Positions 7,105 to 15,538 are shown, counted from the stretch's first letter. The stretch: DNA of 27,997 nucleotides from Candidatus Saccharibacteria bacterium CG_4_10_14_0_2_um_filter_52_9 (GCA_002792275.1 PFOA01000021.1:1-27997), one strand, 5' to 3'. Made by a program: numbers and translations. Notes: generated by a model not told the origin, from the sequence alone.

Positions 7105-7959
7105 TTAATTAACATGCTGGTTGCCTATGTAGTTTTCTAGATCAGATCGCCAATCGGTTGGCGTAAAACCTGTGGCCTGTAGTTTATCGAGCGCCAAGGT
7201 GCTTTGCAGTGGCCTTGGAGCAATGCCCGGCTTGCCAGCAAAATATTCGGACGTGGTGGTGTCTGTGACTGTCAAGTCGTATTCGGCTTGTTTGAAAATA
7301 GTGCGCGTAATGTCGGCCCAGCTGGCTGGTTGGCCGCCGTTGCTGACATTGTAGGTTCCAAATTCCGCTTGCTTAGTTAGCAGGTGATCGATAGCGTTCA
7401 CGAGTTGACTGGTAAAAGTTAACCGGCCGACTTGGTCTGCTACCACTGTGGGCGCGACACCTTTTTGACCGAGCTCCAGCATGGTGCGTACAAAGTTTGG
7501 GCCGTCGCCGATCACCCAGCTGGTGCGCAGTATGTAATGCTTTGACGCCAGGCTGACGGCAATGTCGCCGGCGGCTTTAGACTGGGCGTAAACGCCGAGC
7601 GGTGAGAATGGTTCGTCCTCGGTGTGCTCGGCCTGTTGGCCGTCGAACACGTAGTCGGTTGATACATGTACTATTTGAATGTCGCGGCCTATGGCAACTC
7701 GTGCTAAATTTGCTGCTCCAACAGAATTAATTCGCCAGGCCAGTATTCGCCCTTCGGGTGTTTCGGCGCCATCAACGTTGGTGTAGGCGGCCGCATTAAT
7801 GACTGTTTTGACATTGCTCCAATCAAAATGATAGATAGCATCTACATTCGTAATATCCAGTTTATCGCTGTCTACAGCGACAGCACCGGGGTAACGGGTC
7901 TGCAAAGCTTTGCCTAGTTGACCGTTGGCGCCGATGATTAGAATAGATGAATCATCCAT
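7105..7959 (-). CDS. rmlD: dTDP-4-dehydrorhamnose reductase
   Basis: Last step of dTDP-L-rhamnose synthesis: NAD(P)H-dependent reduction of dTDP-4-keto-L-rhamnose. SDR marks are the glycine motif GANGQLG (10-16), AAAYTNVDGAE (56-66), STDYVFDG (100-107) and a YxxxK pair in VYAQSK (Tyr124/Lys128). The TSWVIGDGPNFVRTML segment and the C-terminal RPLQSTLALDKL region are standard for RmlD. Length (284) is typical. The gene starts 2 bases after the rmlC stop and is the last of the cupin-rmlB-rmlC-rmlD series; a promoter and terminator follow directly. Confidence 0.96.
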   Translation of the reverse strand: MDDSSILIIGANGQLGKALQTRYPGAVAVDSDKLDITNVDAIYHFDWSNVKTVINAAAYTNVDGAETPEGRILAWRINSVGAANLARVAIGRDIQIVHVSTDYVFDGQQAEHTEDEPFSPLGVYAQSKAAGDIAVSLASKHYILRTSWVIGDGPNFVRTMLELGQKGVAPTVVADQVGRLTFTSQLVNAIDHLLTKQAEFGTYNVSNGGQPASWADITRTIFKQAEYDLTVTDTTTSEYFAGKPGIAPRPLQSTLALDKLQATGFTPTDWRSDLENYIGNQHVN

Positions 7960-7961
7960 AG

Positions 7962-8516
7962 CTAAAATTCCATCGGCTGGACGTCTGCCAGCATTGGGTT
8001 AAGCGGATCTTTTTCGGAAATAATGGCCTTGTCTTGGCCAATCGGCCAGTTTATGCCCAGTGCCGGATCGTACAAGTTAAGCGACGCGTATTGGGCATCG
8101 GCCGACCAGTGGGCACTAACCAGGTAGGTGTAGGTAACATTATCTTCCAGGGTTTGGTAGCCGTTGGCGACACCACGCGGCACAAACACGGCTACTTCGG
8201 GCGTAATCTCCATAGTAAAGACCTTGCCAAAGCTGTCGCCTTTGCGCAGGTCTACCCAAGCACCAAAAACCTTACCGTAGGCCATGGAGATGTACTTTTC
8301 CCAGGGCTCGGCGTGAAGCCCCCGTATAACGCCGGTTTCGGCATTATAAGAAAAGTTATTCTGGACAGCTTCAAAGTGCGGCAGACCCAGGGCTTCCAGC
8401 TTTTCGCGCTGGTAGTTTTCTTTGAACCAACCACGGCTATCGCCGTGCAGGATCAAATCGACTACAAACATGCCGGGTATGGCTTCAATCGGGCGGACGG
8501 CTAATTGGTCGGACAT
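7962..8516 (-). CDS. rmlC: dTDP-4-dehydrorhamnose 3,5-epimerase
   Basis: Cupin-fold epimerase of 184 residues that inverts C3 and C5 of dTDP-4-keto-6-deoxyglucose. SRGWFKENYQ near residue 28, the catalytic His68 in GVIRGLHAEPW, Lys74, VDLRKGDSFGK, Tyr129/Tyr131 in VTYTYLVSAHW, and the C-terminal NLYDPALGINWP all match RmlC. Two places depart from the enterobacterial type: RGLHAEPW replaces RGLHYQ, and PRGVANGYQTLED replaces the P-x-G-F-A-H-G-F pattern, so a usual His is Asn118. I recall this variant from other RmlC homologues (for example in Actinobacteria), so it is probably active. The ATG overlaps the rmlB stop by one base. Confidence 0.93.
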   Translation of the reverse strand: MSDQLAVRPIEAIPGMFVVDLILHGDSRGWFKENYQREKLEALGLPHFEAVQNNFSYNAETGVIRGLHAEPWEKYISMAYGKVFGAWVDLRKGDSFGKVFTMEITPEVAVFVPRGVANGYQTLEDNVTYTYLVSAHWSADAQYASLNLYDPALGINWPIGQDKAIISEKDPLNPMLADVQPMEF

Positions 8517-9514
8517 TATCTTCCCAGCTCCTTGTACTTAGATTCGGTTTTGGCCTTTTGTGGCTGCCACCAATCGGCATTTTGCTTGTACCACTCAACG
8601 GTGTCGGCTAGCCCTTGGCGGAAATCGGTGTATTTTGCCTGCCAGCCTAATTCTGATTTTAGTTTGCTGGCATCAATAGCGTAGCGCAGGTCATGACCAG
8701 GGCGGTCGTTAACGTGGTCGTAGTCGGCAGAATCCTTGCCCATTAACTCCAAGATCATCTCAACCACCTCTTTATTGTTCTTTTCACCGTCGGCACCGAT
8801 CAGGTAAGTTTCACCGATCTTGCCCTTTTCGAGAATTGCCAGGACGCCCGAAGAGTGGTCTTCGGTGTGGATCCAGTCGCGGATGTTTTCGCCGGTACCG
8901 TAAAGTTTGGGCTTGCGGCCTTCCAGAATCTCAGTAATCTGGCGGGGAATGAACTTTTCGACGTGCTGGTAGGGGCCGTAATTGTTGGAGCAGTTGCTAA
9001 TGGTGGCCTGCACGCCAAAGCTGCGTACCCAGGCGCGCACCAGCAGGTCGGAGCCGGCCTTGGTGCTGGAGTAAGGGCTGGAAGGGTTATAGGGCGTGTC
9101 AGGCGTGAACTTGGCGGGATCGTCCAGCTCCAGGTCGCCATAGACTTCGTCGGTCGATATATGGTGCAGGCGCTTGCCGTGCTTACGGACGGCTTCCAGA
9201 ATCTGGTAAGTGCCGACTATATTGGTGTCTAAAAAGGGACGCGGCGACTGCAGGGAGTTATCGTTATGCGATTCGGCGGCAAAATGGACGATGGCGTCGC
9301 AAGCGGCCACGGCGGCATCAATGGCGGCCTCATCGCAGATGTCGGCCTGTATGAAGCTAACGCGGCTTTCGTCCAGGCCGGCTATGTTGGCTTTGTTGCC
9401 GGCATAGGTGAGCTTGTCGTAAACGGTTATATGCCAATCCGGCCGCTCACGGTAGATGTAGCGTACAAAGTTTGATCCAATAAACCCGGCACCGCCGGTA
9501 ACAACAATTTTCAT
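8516..9514 (-). CDS. rmlB: dTDP-glucose 4,6-dehydratase
   Basis: Extended SDR of 332 residues that converts dTDP-glucose to dTDP-4-keto-6-deoxyglucose with bound NAD. GGAGFIGSN (7-15) binds NAD, followed by YDKLTYAGN, HFAAESHNDNS (77-87), the catalytic STDEVYGDL (120-128, Thr121/Asp122/Glu123) and YSSTK (148-152). The substrate-binding blocks NNYGPYQHVEKFIP and RDWIHTEDH are clear. The length is slightly under 340-360, normal for short versions. The start overlaps the cupin stop in ATGA and the stop overlaps rmlC by one base, so translation is coupled through cupin-rmlB-rmlC-rmlD. Confidence 0.97.
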   Translation of the reverse strand: MKIVVTGGAGFIGSNFVRYIYRERPDWHITVYDKLTYAGNKANIAGLDESRVSFIQADICDEAAIDAAVAACDAIVHFAAESHNDNSLQSPRPFLDTNIVGTYQILEAVRKHGKRLHHISTDEVYGDLELDDPAKFTPDTPYNPSSPYSSTKAGSDLLVRAWVRSFGVQATISNCSNNYGPYQHVEKFIPRQITEILEGRKPKLYGTGENIRDWIHTEDHSSGVLAILEKGKIGETYLIGADGEKNNKEVVEMILELMGKDSADYDHVNDRPGHDLRYAIDASKLKSELGWQAKYTDFRQGLADTVEWYKQNADWWQPQKAKTESKYKELGR

Positions 9515-9924
9515 ACGGCTGGCTCACTAACTTTGTCGGCGTAACGATCGTTTTTAATTATTTCGCGTTTGTCTGTGCCGTCGGGCACAAAGCGAAAAAC
9601 TACGAAGCTGGCCGGTTGCTCGGTACGGTTGGCAAAGGTGTGAACACTGGCACCAACCCGAATAACATCGCCGGTATGAAGGGTTTCTTCGTGGTGCGTT
9701 TCGCCTTCCAGCCAAAGCGCAACCAGTTCGCCTTCGGTAACGTAAATAGTTTCCTCGATCTTGGTATGGTGATGCCATTCTTGCTGAGTATTAGCATCAA
9801 CGGTGTTGCCATGAACCTCAAACTCCGGAAAGATCCGATAATTGACCTTGGTTCCGTTGCCTTTGTCTACAAAGATCGATTCATCAAGCCTGGAAATTTG
9901 TGCGGAAGCTAGTAGGTTTCCCAT
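9511..9924 (-). CDS. single-domain cupin, possible sugar-nucleotide isomerase or regulator
   Basis: A 137-residue single cupin domain. Metal ligands are visible as EWHHHTKIEE (His51, His53, Glu58) and His95 in GASVHTFANRT, with the loop G-D-V-I-R-V before the second motif. It is first in the rml operon and overlaps rmlB in ATGA, which suggests a role with dTDP-sugars, such as an isomerase of FdtA/WbuC-like type. That is inference from position; the family has many functions. An extended -10 box lies 8 bases from the ATG without a Shine-Dalgarno sequence, so the transcript may be leaderless. Confidence 0.75.
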   Translation of the reverse strand: MGNLLASAQISRLDESIFVDKGNGTKVNYRIFPEFEVHGNTVDANTQQEWHHHTKIEETIYVTEGELVALWLEGETHHEETLHTGDVIRVGASVHTFANRTEQPASFVVFRFVPDGTDKREIIKNDRYADKVSEPAV

Positions 9925-9932
9925 ATGGTTAC

Positions 9933-9941
9933 AGTATATCA
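9933..9941 (-). promoter_or_regulatory. extended -10 promoter of the cupin-rmlB-rmlC-rmlD operon
   Basis: The minus strand reads TGATATACT, a TGn motif joined to TATACT, ending 8 bases before the ATG at 9924. No convincing -35 is present, as is common for extended -10 promoters. The start point would fall at or beside the start codon. Confidence 0.55.
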
Positions 9942-9955
9942 GTTCTAAGATGTTA

Positions 9956-11392
9956 TCAGGCTTTGTGAGTCAAAGCTTCGACATTAGCGCTAATCGGTGA
10001 TTCCCAGTCAATTTCCGGCAGTTGGTGCAAGATGTCATTTATGGACTGCCGCAAAGCTTCGTAGCCGGCCTCATCCCTGGCTTCAAACTTTATGGTCAGG
10101 TAAGGACCATTCTGTGAGTAACGTACTACGAACATACCGTCTTTAAGCTCTAAGCGGATACCATCACCGGCTCGTTGGTCATCAATGACCTCAGCTTCAG
10201 GGTATTTTTGGTGCAGTATAGGTGCCAGCTCTTTAATGACAGTCTGCTTTTCTTCGTCGGGACAGAAGACCTTGATCTCGGGGCTGGATACATAACGTGG
10301 CATCTCTTCGATGAGTTCAGATAACTTACGGCCGGATCTTTCAATAGCCTGTAACAACCGAAGTGTTGAGTAAAGGCCGTCATCGTGGTTGTAGAAATCC
10401 TTGGAAAAGAAAAAGTGGCCGGATAATTCGCCGATAAACACAGCTTTGACTTCCTGATTCTTCTTTTTTAAGAAAGAGTGGCCGGTGCGCCACATAAAGG
10501 GTATGCCGCCGGAGCGTTCTATGGTTTCCGGCACAACCTTTGAACACAGCGTGTTGAACATAATTTTACTGCCCGGGTGGTCGCGCAAAACATCTATAGC
10601 GAACAGGGCAAGCAGTACGTCATTCCAGATAATATTACCGGCTTCATCGACAATACCGATCCGGTCACCATCGGCATCGTAAGTGAAGCCAATATCGGCC
10701 TTGCTTTCCAGTACTTCGTCACGTAACCGTTCAACAACCTGGGTTTCGGTCGGATCGGCCACGCCCAGGGGGAACGAAGAGTCAACATTTGTGTTGTACT
10801 CAACTACTTCGCAACCGGCTTTGCGTAAAATCTCAGGGGCAATGTCGCCGGCTGTGGTGCAACTCGGGTCGACTACTACCTTAAAGCGTTTGGTGATTGG
10901 CAGGCGCTTTGTAAGATCTTCGTAGTAAGCTGGGCGGATGTCTTCTTCTTTAAAAGAACCTTCAGCTTTCCCTTGGTCGTAGTCTTCATCTTCAACCATT
11001 TGGCGTAGCTGTTGCATGCCATCACTAACCAAAGTTTCAGAATAGCCATTGGCGAATTTAAAGCCGTTAAACTCCGGCGGGTTGTGAGAGGCGCTGACGT
11101 AAACTCCGGCAGGGATTTTTAAATGATACTGCGACCAGTAGAAGGTACCTACTAGTTGCATGCCGATGTCGGTCACATCAATGCCGGCCCAGCGCAGGCC
11201 TTCTGATATTGCTTTGCTGTAGCTGGGGCCAGTCGCCCGGCAATCCCGACTGACGATTGCAGTATGAATGTCTTGACGGCTCAGGTAGGTACCGTAGGCT
11301 TTCCCTAAGTGGAGGGCTATCTCGGGGCTGAGGTCTTTATCGACTAAACCACGGAGGTCGTAGCCACGGAAAATTTGCGGATTTACTTTCAT
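9956..11392 (-). CDS. manB: phosphomannomutase/phosphoglucomutase
   Basis: Alpha-D-phosphohexomutase of 478 residues that moves phosphate between C6 and C1 of mannose or glucose. The phosphoserine loop VSASHNP has its active Ser at 102, the metal loop is DADGDR, the sugar-binding loop is GELSGH, and a C-terminal phosphate-binding RYSQNGPYLTIKFEA is present. The start FRGYDLRG is typical. A good Shine-Dalgarno AAGGAG lies 6 bases before the ATG, with TATAAT at 11416-11421 upstream. It is divergent from manC, which uses mannose-1-phosphate to make GDP-mannose. It may also supply glucose-1-phosphate for RmlA, joining the two sugar routes. Whether mannose, glucose or both are used cannot be told here. 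Confidence 0.93.
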   Translation of the reverse strand: MKVNPQIFRGYDLRGLVDKDLSPEIALHLGKAYGTYLSRQDIHTAIVSRDCRATGPSYSKAISEGLRWAGIDVTDIGMQLVGTFYWSQYHLKIPAGVYVSASHNPPEFNGFKFANGYSETLVSDGMQQLRQMVEDEDYDQGKAEGSFKEEDIRPAYYEDLTKRLPITKRFKVVVDPSCTTAGDIAPEILRKAGCEVVEYNTNVDSSFPLGVADPTETQVVERLRDEVLESKADIGFTYDADGDRIGIVDEAGNIIWNDVLLALFAIDVLRDHPGSKIMFNTLCSKVVPETIERSGGIPFMWRTGHSFLKKKNQEVKAVFIGELSGHFFFSKDFYNHDDGLYSTLRLLQAIERSGRKLSELIEEMPRYVSSPEIKVFCPDEEKQTVIKELAPILHQKYPEAEVIDDQRAGDGIRLELKDGMFVVRYSQNGPYLTIKFEARDEAGYEALRQSINDILHQLPEIDWESPISANVEALTHKA

Positions 11393-11398
11393 TCAGAT

Positions 11399-11421
11399 CT
11401 CCTTACTTTCGATATATTATA
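11399..11421 (-). promoter_or_regulatory. -10 box and ribosome site of manB
   Basis: On the minus strand TATAAT lies at 11416-11421 and AAGGAG at 11399-11404, 6 bases before the ATG. No clear -35 box is seen. Unlike its divergent partner manC, this gene has a normal leader. Confidence 0.5.
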
Positions 11422-11450
11422 GCTGACTTTCCTCCGTTGTGCTGACCATC

Positions 11451-11459
11451 TGTTAAAAT
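11451..11459 (+). promoter_or_regulatory. extended -10 promoter of manC
   Basis: TGTTAAAAT, a TGn motif joined to TAAAAT, ends 8 bases before the manC ATG at 11468. No Shine-Dalgarno sequence is present, so the transcript is probably leaderless. The geometry equals that of the cupin gene. Confidence 0.5.
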
Positions 11460-11467
11460 GTGTAGCA

Positions 11468-12514
11468 ATGATCGTTGTCATAATCGCCGGTGGATCCGGC
11501 ACGCGGCTGTGGCCTTTGTCTACGCCTGACCATCCTAAGCATCTGCTTAGGATTAATGGTGATGAACTGTCGCTGTTGCAACAAACCTATGCCCGCGCTA
11601 AAGCCCTGACAGATAAGATTTACGTAGCCTCAGAAGCCAGCCATATCGATCTTGTTAAAGAACAGTTGCCTGATCTGCCCGAGGCGGCCTTTATTGTAGA
11701 GCCGGCCCGCCGTGGCACGGCCAATTGTATTATTGCCGCCCTGGCTCATATCAGTAAGCAGGACGATAATAATGAGGCCGTAGCCTTCATGCACGCCGAC
11801 CATTACATACGAGATACCGTCGGCTTTACTCATAGCTTTCAACTGGCGGAACGTGTGGCGGTGCGCGAAAAAAGAATTGTACTGGTGGGAGTTGAGCCTA
11901 CTGAACCTTCAAGCGGTTTTGGCTACATCGAAAAGGGCGCTCTGCTTGACGCTCAGAAGGCACTGGTGTTCAACGTTCAATCCTTTAAAGAAAAGCCTGA
12001 CGCAGATACGGCTAAAACCTATCTGAAGGGCGGTAACTATCTTTGGAATGGCGGTTACTTTCTGGGTTCTCTGGCTACGTTTTTAGACAGTATGAAGAAG
12101 TACGCACCAGACTTGGCAAGTCATTACCAGCAACTACTGTCGGCCACTCCCGAAAACTACGAGCAGACCTACTTGTCGTTTGAGGCTATTGCGATTGACT
12201 ACGCACTGATAGAAAAAGTGCCTGATCTTTTGGTTGTGCCGGCGGCCTTTGACTGGATGGATCTGGGCTCCTTCAATGACTTAGCAAAAGCGGTAGGCGG
12301 CGACAGTAAAGGCAATCACCTTCAGGGTGACCAAATTGACGTCGACGAAGTTAAGAATTCATTCATTCACAATGCCGAGCAGAAACCTATCTCCGTAATC
12401 GGGTTGGATAATGTGGTGGTGGTTAATACGCCCCACGGGCTACTGGTAGCCCGCAAGGATCTTGCTCAAAAGGTTGGCGAGTCCAGCAAGCGTCTAAGTC
12501 AGCAACAAGATTAG
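11468..12514 (+). CDS. manC: mannose-1-phosphate guanylyltransferase
   Basis: Makes GDP-mannose from GTP and mannose-1-phosphate. The signature AGGSGTRLWPLS is at 7-18, and EPARRGTANCI, the FMHADHYI metal-binding segment, PTEPSSGFGYIE and SFKEKPD follow in the order known for ManC/RfbM. FDWMDLGSFNDL matches the C-terminal part of the catalytic domain. At 348 residues it has only the nucleotidyltransferase part and lacks the phosphomannose isomerase domain of bifunctional ManC proteins, so the isomerase must be elsewhere or mannose must come from outside. It is divergent from manB. Confidence 0.95.
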   Translation: MIVVIIAGGSGTRLWPLSTPDHPKHLLRINGDELSLLQQTYARAKALTDKIYVASEASHIDLVKEQLPDLPEAAFIVEPARRGTANCIIAALAHISKQDDNNEAVAFMHADHYIRDTVGFTHSFQLAERVAVREKRIVLVGVEPTEPSSGFGYIEKGALLDAQKALVFNVQSFKEKPDADTAKTYLKGGNYLWNGGYFLGSLATFLDSMKKYAPDLASHYQQLLSATPENYEQTYLSFEAIAIDYALIEKVPDLLVVPAAFDWMDLGSFNDLAKAVGGDSKGNHLQGDQIDVDEVKNSFIHNAEQKPISVIGLDNVVVVNTPHGLLVARKDLAQKVGESSKRLSQQQD

Positions 12515-12531
12515 CTTAATCAGCAGAATCC

Positions 12532-13350
12532 CTAGAATTCTATAGTAGCGTCAACGATGGCAATAACCTCAATGCGCTTGCTGGCAGTAATCTTATATTT
12601 TTTATCCAGTCCGGCAAGGCAGACGTCCACCGTTCTGACGTTTGATCCCCAGGCGTGTACGTAGATTTTACGGCGGTCAACAGAGTAGGCCATTGCGGCT
12701 TCAGCTCTTTCTTTAATCATATCCGTTAGTTGATCGGGCGTTATCGTGTTGTTAACGAAGATAGCGAACGGCATCTCCTTTAGAATTCTTTCGAACTCTT
12801 CATAAAACACGTTGTCGGTAAAGCCCGGAGCTTTAGATAATTCTTCGTAAAGAGGTTTGATGTGGGATGTAAAATGGCCGGCGGCGGCCAGGTTTAGTAA
12901 ATTCTTGCCGCGCAGACCATGATTTCTGATTACGCCCTCGCGAATTTCTTTAGTAGGTATGCCTTGCGTGACCAAAAACTCTATATAAAGTCCAGTTCGG
13001 AGTATCTGCCAGTCTCTAGTGGCTAGCTTGCCCCTGAAGAAGTTTACTAAGCTGCCTTCGCTCTCTCGGCTCTCGGCTGCCTCCACACTGCTCACCAGCT
13101 GTCTGGACTCATCATCCAGGAACAGCACATCGCCCTTTTTAAAGCTGTCGGCCAGCAGCTTAAGGGCTTCTTCTTTCTCTTGCTTAGTGGCCTGACCCAG
13201 ATTGAGCACGGTCACATTCTGGTTAACCGTGGCACCCTTTTTGGCCTTGACGGTGTTCTTAAAAACGTGCTTTTTTGACTTGTTAAGAGCGGTTAAGTGT
13301 ACGTCAAGCTTTTCGGCTAGGTACAGTTTCAGGTCGGCGATTAACCCCAT
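12532..13350 (-). CDS. unknown 272-residue protein, second gene of a two-gene unit
   Basis: I do not recognise this protein. It has no signal peptide or membrane helix, and looks like a cytosolic alpha/beta protein: a basic N-terminal part (about 18-46, Lys-rich), a helical stretch with LFLDDESRQLVSSVE, a central helical block around GLYIEFLVTQG and KNLLNLAAAGH, and a C-terminal beta-rich part ending RIEVIAIVDATIEF. No catalytic motif can be named. It begins 2 bases after the 84-residue gene, with no clear Shine-Dalgarno sequence, so its translation is probably coupled to it. Its stop faces the manC stop, 17 bases away. The pair is inserted between polysaccharide genes without any visible link to sugar chemistry; a small toxin/antitoxin or defence unit is possible but unsupported. 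Confidence 0.75.
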   Translation of the reverse strand: MGLIADLKLYLAEKLDVHLTALNKSKKHVFKNTVKAKKGATVNQNVTVLNLGQATKQEKEEALKLLADSFKKGDVLFLDDESRQLVSSVEAAESRESEGSLVNFFRGKLATRDWQILRTGLYIEFLVTQGIPTKEIREGVIRNHGLRGKNLLNLAAAGHFTSHIKPLYEELSKAPGFTDNVFYEEFERILKEMPFAIFVNNTITPDQLTDMIKERAEAAMAYSVDRRKIYVHAWGSNVRTVDVCLAGLDKKYKITASKRIEVIAIVDATIEF

Positions 13351-13352
13351 CG

Positions 13353-13607
13353 CTAACCATTGCTACTCCCGGTGGCTTGATTAACTGCATCAAGAACCGA
13401 GGGGAGGTCTTTCTTAAAGAATATTTCAGAGCCTTTTCTGATGCCACCCCAATCGTCTATGTGTAACGGCTCACCGTCTTGAGTCAAAACGTGTTTATTG
13501 GTGGAGGCTTCCACAATAAAGCCTTCGCCGTCCACGTTCTTGCCGAGGGACTTTAAAATGAACTCCTTGGAGGAGCTGTCGAAAGAAACGTAACTGATTT
13601 TTTTCAT
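13353..13607 (-). CDS. unknown 84-residue protein, first gene of a two-gene unit
   Basis: A small soluble protein that I do not recognise. It begins MKKISYVSFDSSSKEF and is probably beta-rich, with motifs GEGFIVEAS, VLTQDGEPLHIDDWGGI and a short C-terminal helix followed by a Gly/Ser tail. AAGGA 7 bases before the ATG and a good promoter (13626-13654) show that it is expressed from its own start site. It is coupled to the 272-residue gene, only 2 bases downstream. The two probably act together. It does not resemble a known antitoxin by motif. Confidence 0.7.
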   Translation of the reverse strand: MKKISYVSFDSSSKEFILKSLGKNVDGEGFIVEASTNKHVLTQDGEPLHIDDWGGIRKGSEIFFKKDLPSVLDAVNQATGSSNG

Positions 13608-13625
13608 GGCCTAATCCTTAAAGTC

Positions 13626-13654
13626 ATTATAATCTAGTCCAATAATCCAACAAA
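13626..13654 (-). promoter_or_regulatory. sigma70-type promoter of the two-gene unknown unit
   Basis: The minus strand reads TTTGTT (13649-13654), a 17-base spacer and a perfect TATAAT (13626-13631), followed by AAGGA and the ATG at 13607. It separates this unit from glmS, which ends at 13707. Confidence 0.65.
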
Positions 13655-13657
13655 GCA

Positions 13658-13703
13658 ACAAAAACGACTATTAAATTTCCGGCTTTTATTCAATTTTTAA
13701 TAA
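13658..13703 (-). terminator. weak A+T-rich terminator-like hairpin after glmS
   Basis: On the minus strand an imperfect stem (TATTAAA with TTTAATA) with a loop carrying GCCGG is followed by GTTTTTG. The stem is A+T-rich and weak, but its place right after the glmS stop and before the next promoter fits a terminator. Confidence 0.3.
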
Positions 13704-13706
13704 CTA

Positions 13707-15533
13707 TTACTCGACAGTAACTGATTTAGCCAGGTTGCGCGGCCGGTCGACATCCAGGCCTTTGTGCTGGGCGATGTAGTAGGCGAAGAGCTGGGTGGCG
13801 ATGGCGTGCAGGATGGGCTGGGTTTCTTCCAAGGTGGCCGGAATGTAGATGACGTCGTCGCAGAGGTCTTTGATTGTCTTATTGCCTTGAGTGGCAATGG
13901 CCACTACCGGGCCTTTACGAGCTTTGATTTCCTGGATGTTGCTGCAGGTTTTTTCGAGTAGCTGCGAGTTGGTGGCGATGGCAAAGGTCGGGAAGTTGGC
14001 GTCTATCATGGCTAGCGGGCCGTGCTTCATTTCGCCGGCGGCGTAGCCCTCGGCGTGTACGTAGGAGATCTCTTTGAGCTTTAGGGCGCCTTCCATAGCC
14101 GAGGGATAGGCATTGTTGCGACCAATGAAAAGGAAGTCACGATAGTCGGCGTATTTTTCGGCGATCTTTTTGATGTCTTCGGCACTGTCGAGCACGACTT
14201 GGGCTTTGGCCGGCAGGTCACCGAGTTCTTTTAGCAATGGCTTGAACAATTTATGCTTGCCGTCACTCAGGTGCAAGGCAATCTCCGTTAATATGGTTAC
14301 CTGGGCAATAAAGGCCTTGGTGCTGGCCACAGCTTTTTCGGGTCCGGCGTGGCAGTAAACACCGGCATCGGTCATGCGGGCTATGGTACTGCCCACGGCG
14401 TTGACAATACCTAGCCGTAGCACACCGTAATCTTCGACTTTTTTGAGAGCGGCAATGGTGTCGGCGGTTTCGCCGGATTGCGAGATTGCCAGTAGCACGG
14501 TACTGCGCGAAAACGGTTCGTCACGGTATTTGAACTCGCTGGCCAGGTGGACCTCCACCGGGACACCGGCCAGTTCCTCGATCAGATATTCTCCAACCAG
14601 GCCGGCGTAGTAAGAGGTGCCGCAGGCCACGATGACTATTCTGTCGACGTGTTTGAGCTGGCGCAGGACGCTTTCCAGGCCGCCTAACTTAACGATGCCT
14701 TGATCGGCACGGGCCCGGCCCAGGGTGGCGGTTTTGATGGTTGCCGGCGCCTCAAAGATTTCTTTGAGCATAAAGTTGGGGTAGTCGCCCAGCAGAGCCT
14801 GCTCGTTTTCAAAGTCCAGCAGTTCAACCTTGGGCTCAGTCTGTTTACCTTCTTTTAGATTGTGAACGCTGACCTTGTCTTTGGTGATAACAGCCACATC
14901 GTAATCTTCCAGATAAATGACCTTTTTGGTGTGTTCCATGATGGCCGAAGGGTCGGAAGCCAGAATGTTTTCGCCGTCGCCTACGCCAACAACCAGCGGG
15001 CTGGACAGGCGGGCGGCATACAGCGTTTCGGGTTCTTTGCTGGAGACGGCCACGATGGAGTAAGCGCCGCGCACGTCGCCCAGGGCGGCCTTAAAGGCGT
15101 CTTCGAACGAGGGCAGTTGCTTAAGATAAAAGTCGATCAGGTTGGGCACCACCTCGGTGTCGGTTTGCGAATCAAAATGGTAACCCTCGGCCTTCAGTTT
15201 GGCGCGGATTTCGGCAAAGTTTTCAATGATGCCGTTGTGCACCACAAAAATGGTCTGATCGTTGTTGGCCTGGGGGTGGGCGTTCTGAACGGTGACACCT
15301 CCGTGGGTGGCCCAACGGGTGTGGCCCATTACCAAGTGAGCTTCCGGGGCCTTTTCGTCCACTTCTTTAGCCAGGCCGCTGACCCGGCCAACCTGCTTGA
15401 AAACCTGGCTTTTATCACCGTTGATCAGGGCGATACCGGCCGAATCGTAGCCACGGTATTCCAGGGCTTCCAGCCCCTTCATAACGATGTCGGTGCCCGA
15501 TTTATTACCAATATAGCCAACGATTCCGCACAT
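13707..15533 (-). CDS. glmS: glutamine--fructose-6-phosphate aminotransferase (isomerizing)
   Basis: Makes glucosamine-6-phosphate from fructose-6-phosphate and glutamine, the entry to UDP-GlcNAc for peptidoglycan and surface glycans. The N-terminal glutaminase domain begins MCGIVGYIG with catalytic Cys2 and shows RWATHGGVT and HNGIIENF. Two SIS domains follow, with CGTSYYAG, SQSGETADT and the C-terminal RPRNLAKSVTVE that closes the active site. At 608 residues it is full length. It is third in the operon WcaJ-like transferase - GT4 - glmS, 5 bases after GT4. There is no room for a glmS ribozyme leader, so that control is absent here. Confidence 0.98.
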   Translation of the reverse strand: MCGIVGYIGNKSGTDIVMKGLEALEYRGYDSAGIALINGDKSQVFKQVGRVSGLAKEVDEKAPEAHLVMGHTRWATHGGVTVQNAHPQANNDQTIFVVHNGIIENFAEIRAKLKAEGYHFDSQTDTEVVPNLIDFYLKQLPSFEDAFKAALGDVRGAYSIVAVSSKEPETLYAARLSSPLVVGVGDGENILASDPSAIMEHTKKVIYLEDYDVAVITKDKVSVHNLKEGKQTEPKVELLDFENEQALLGDYPNFMLKEIFEAPATIKTATLGRARADQGIVKLGGLESVLRQLKHVDRIVIVACGTSYYAGLVGEYLIEELAGVPVEVHLASEFKYRDEPFSRSTVLLAISQSGETADTIAALKKVEDYGVLRLGIVNAVGSTIARMTDAGVYCHAGPEKAVASTKAFIAQVTILTEIALHLSDGKHKLFKPLLKELGDLPAKAQVVLDSAEDIKKIAEKYADYRDFLFIGRNNAYPSAMEGALKLKEISYVHAEGYAAGEMKHGPLAMIDANFPTFAIATNSQLLEKTCSNIQEIKARKGPVVAIATQGNKTIKDLCDDVIYIPATLEETQPILHAIATQLFAYYIAQHKGLDVDRPRNLAKSVTVE

Positions 15534-15538
15534 TTAGT

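Noticed and set aside
8855..9232. Plus-strand frame of 125 codons opposite rmlB
   Set aside because: Antisense shadow; Gly/Val/Ala-rich as expected for a reversed G+C-rich gene.
15534..15538. glmS ribozyme
   Set aside because: Only 5 bases separate glmS from the upstream gene, so no ribozyme leader can be present.
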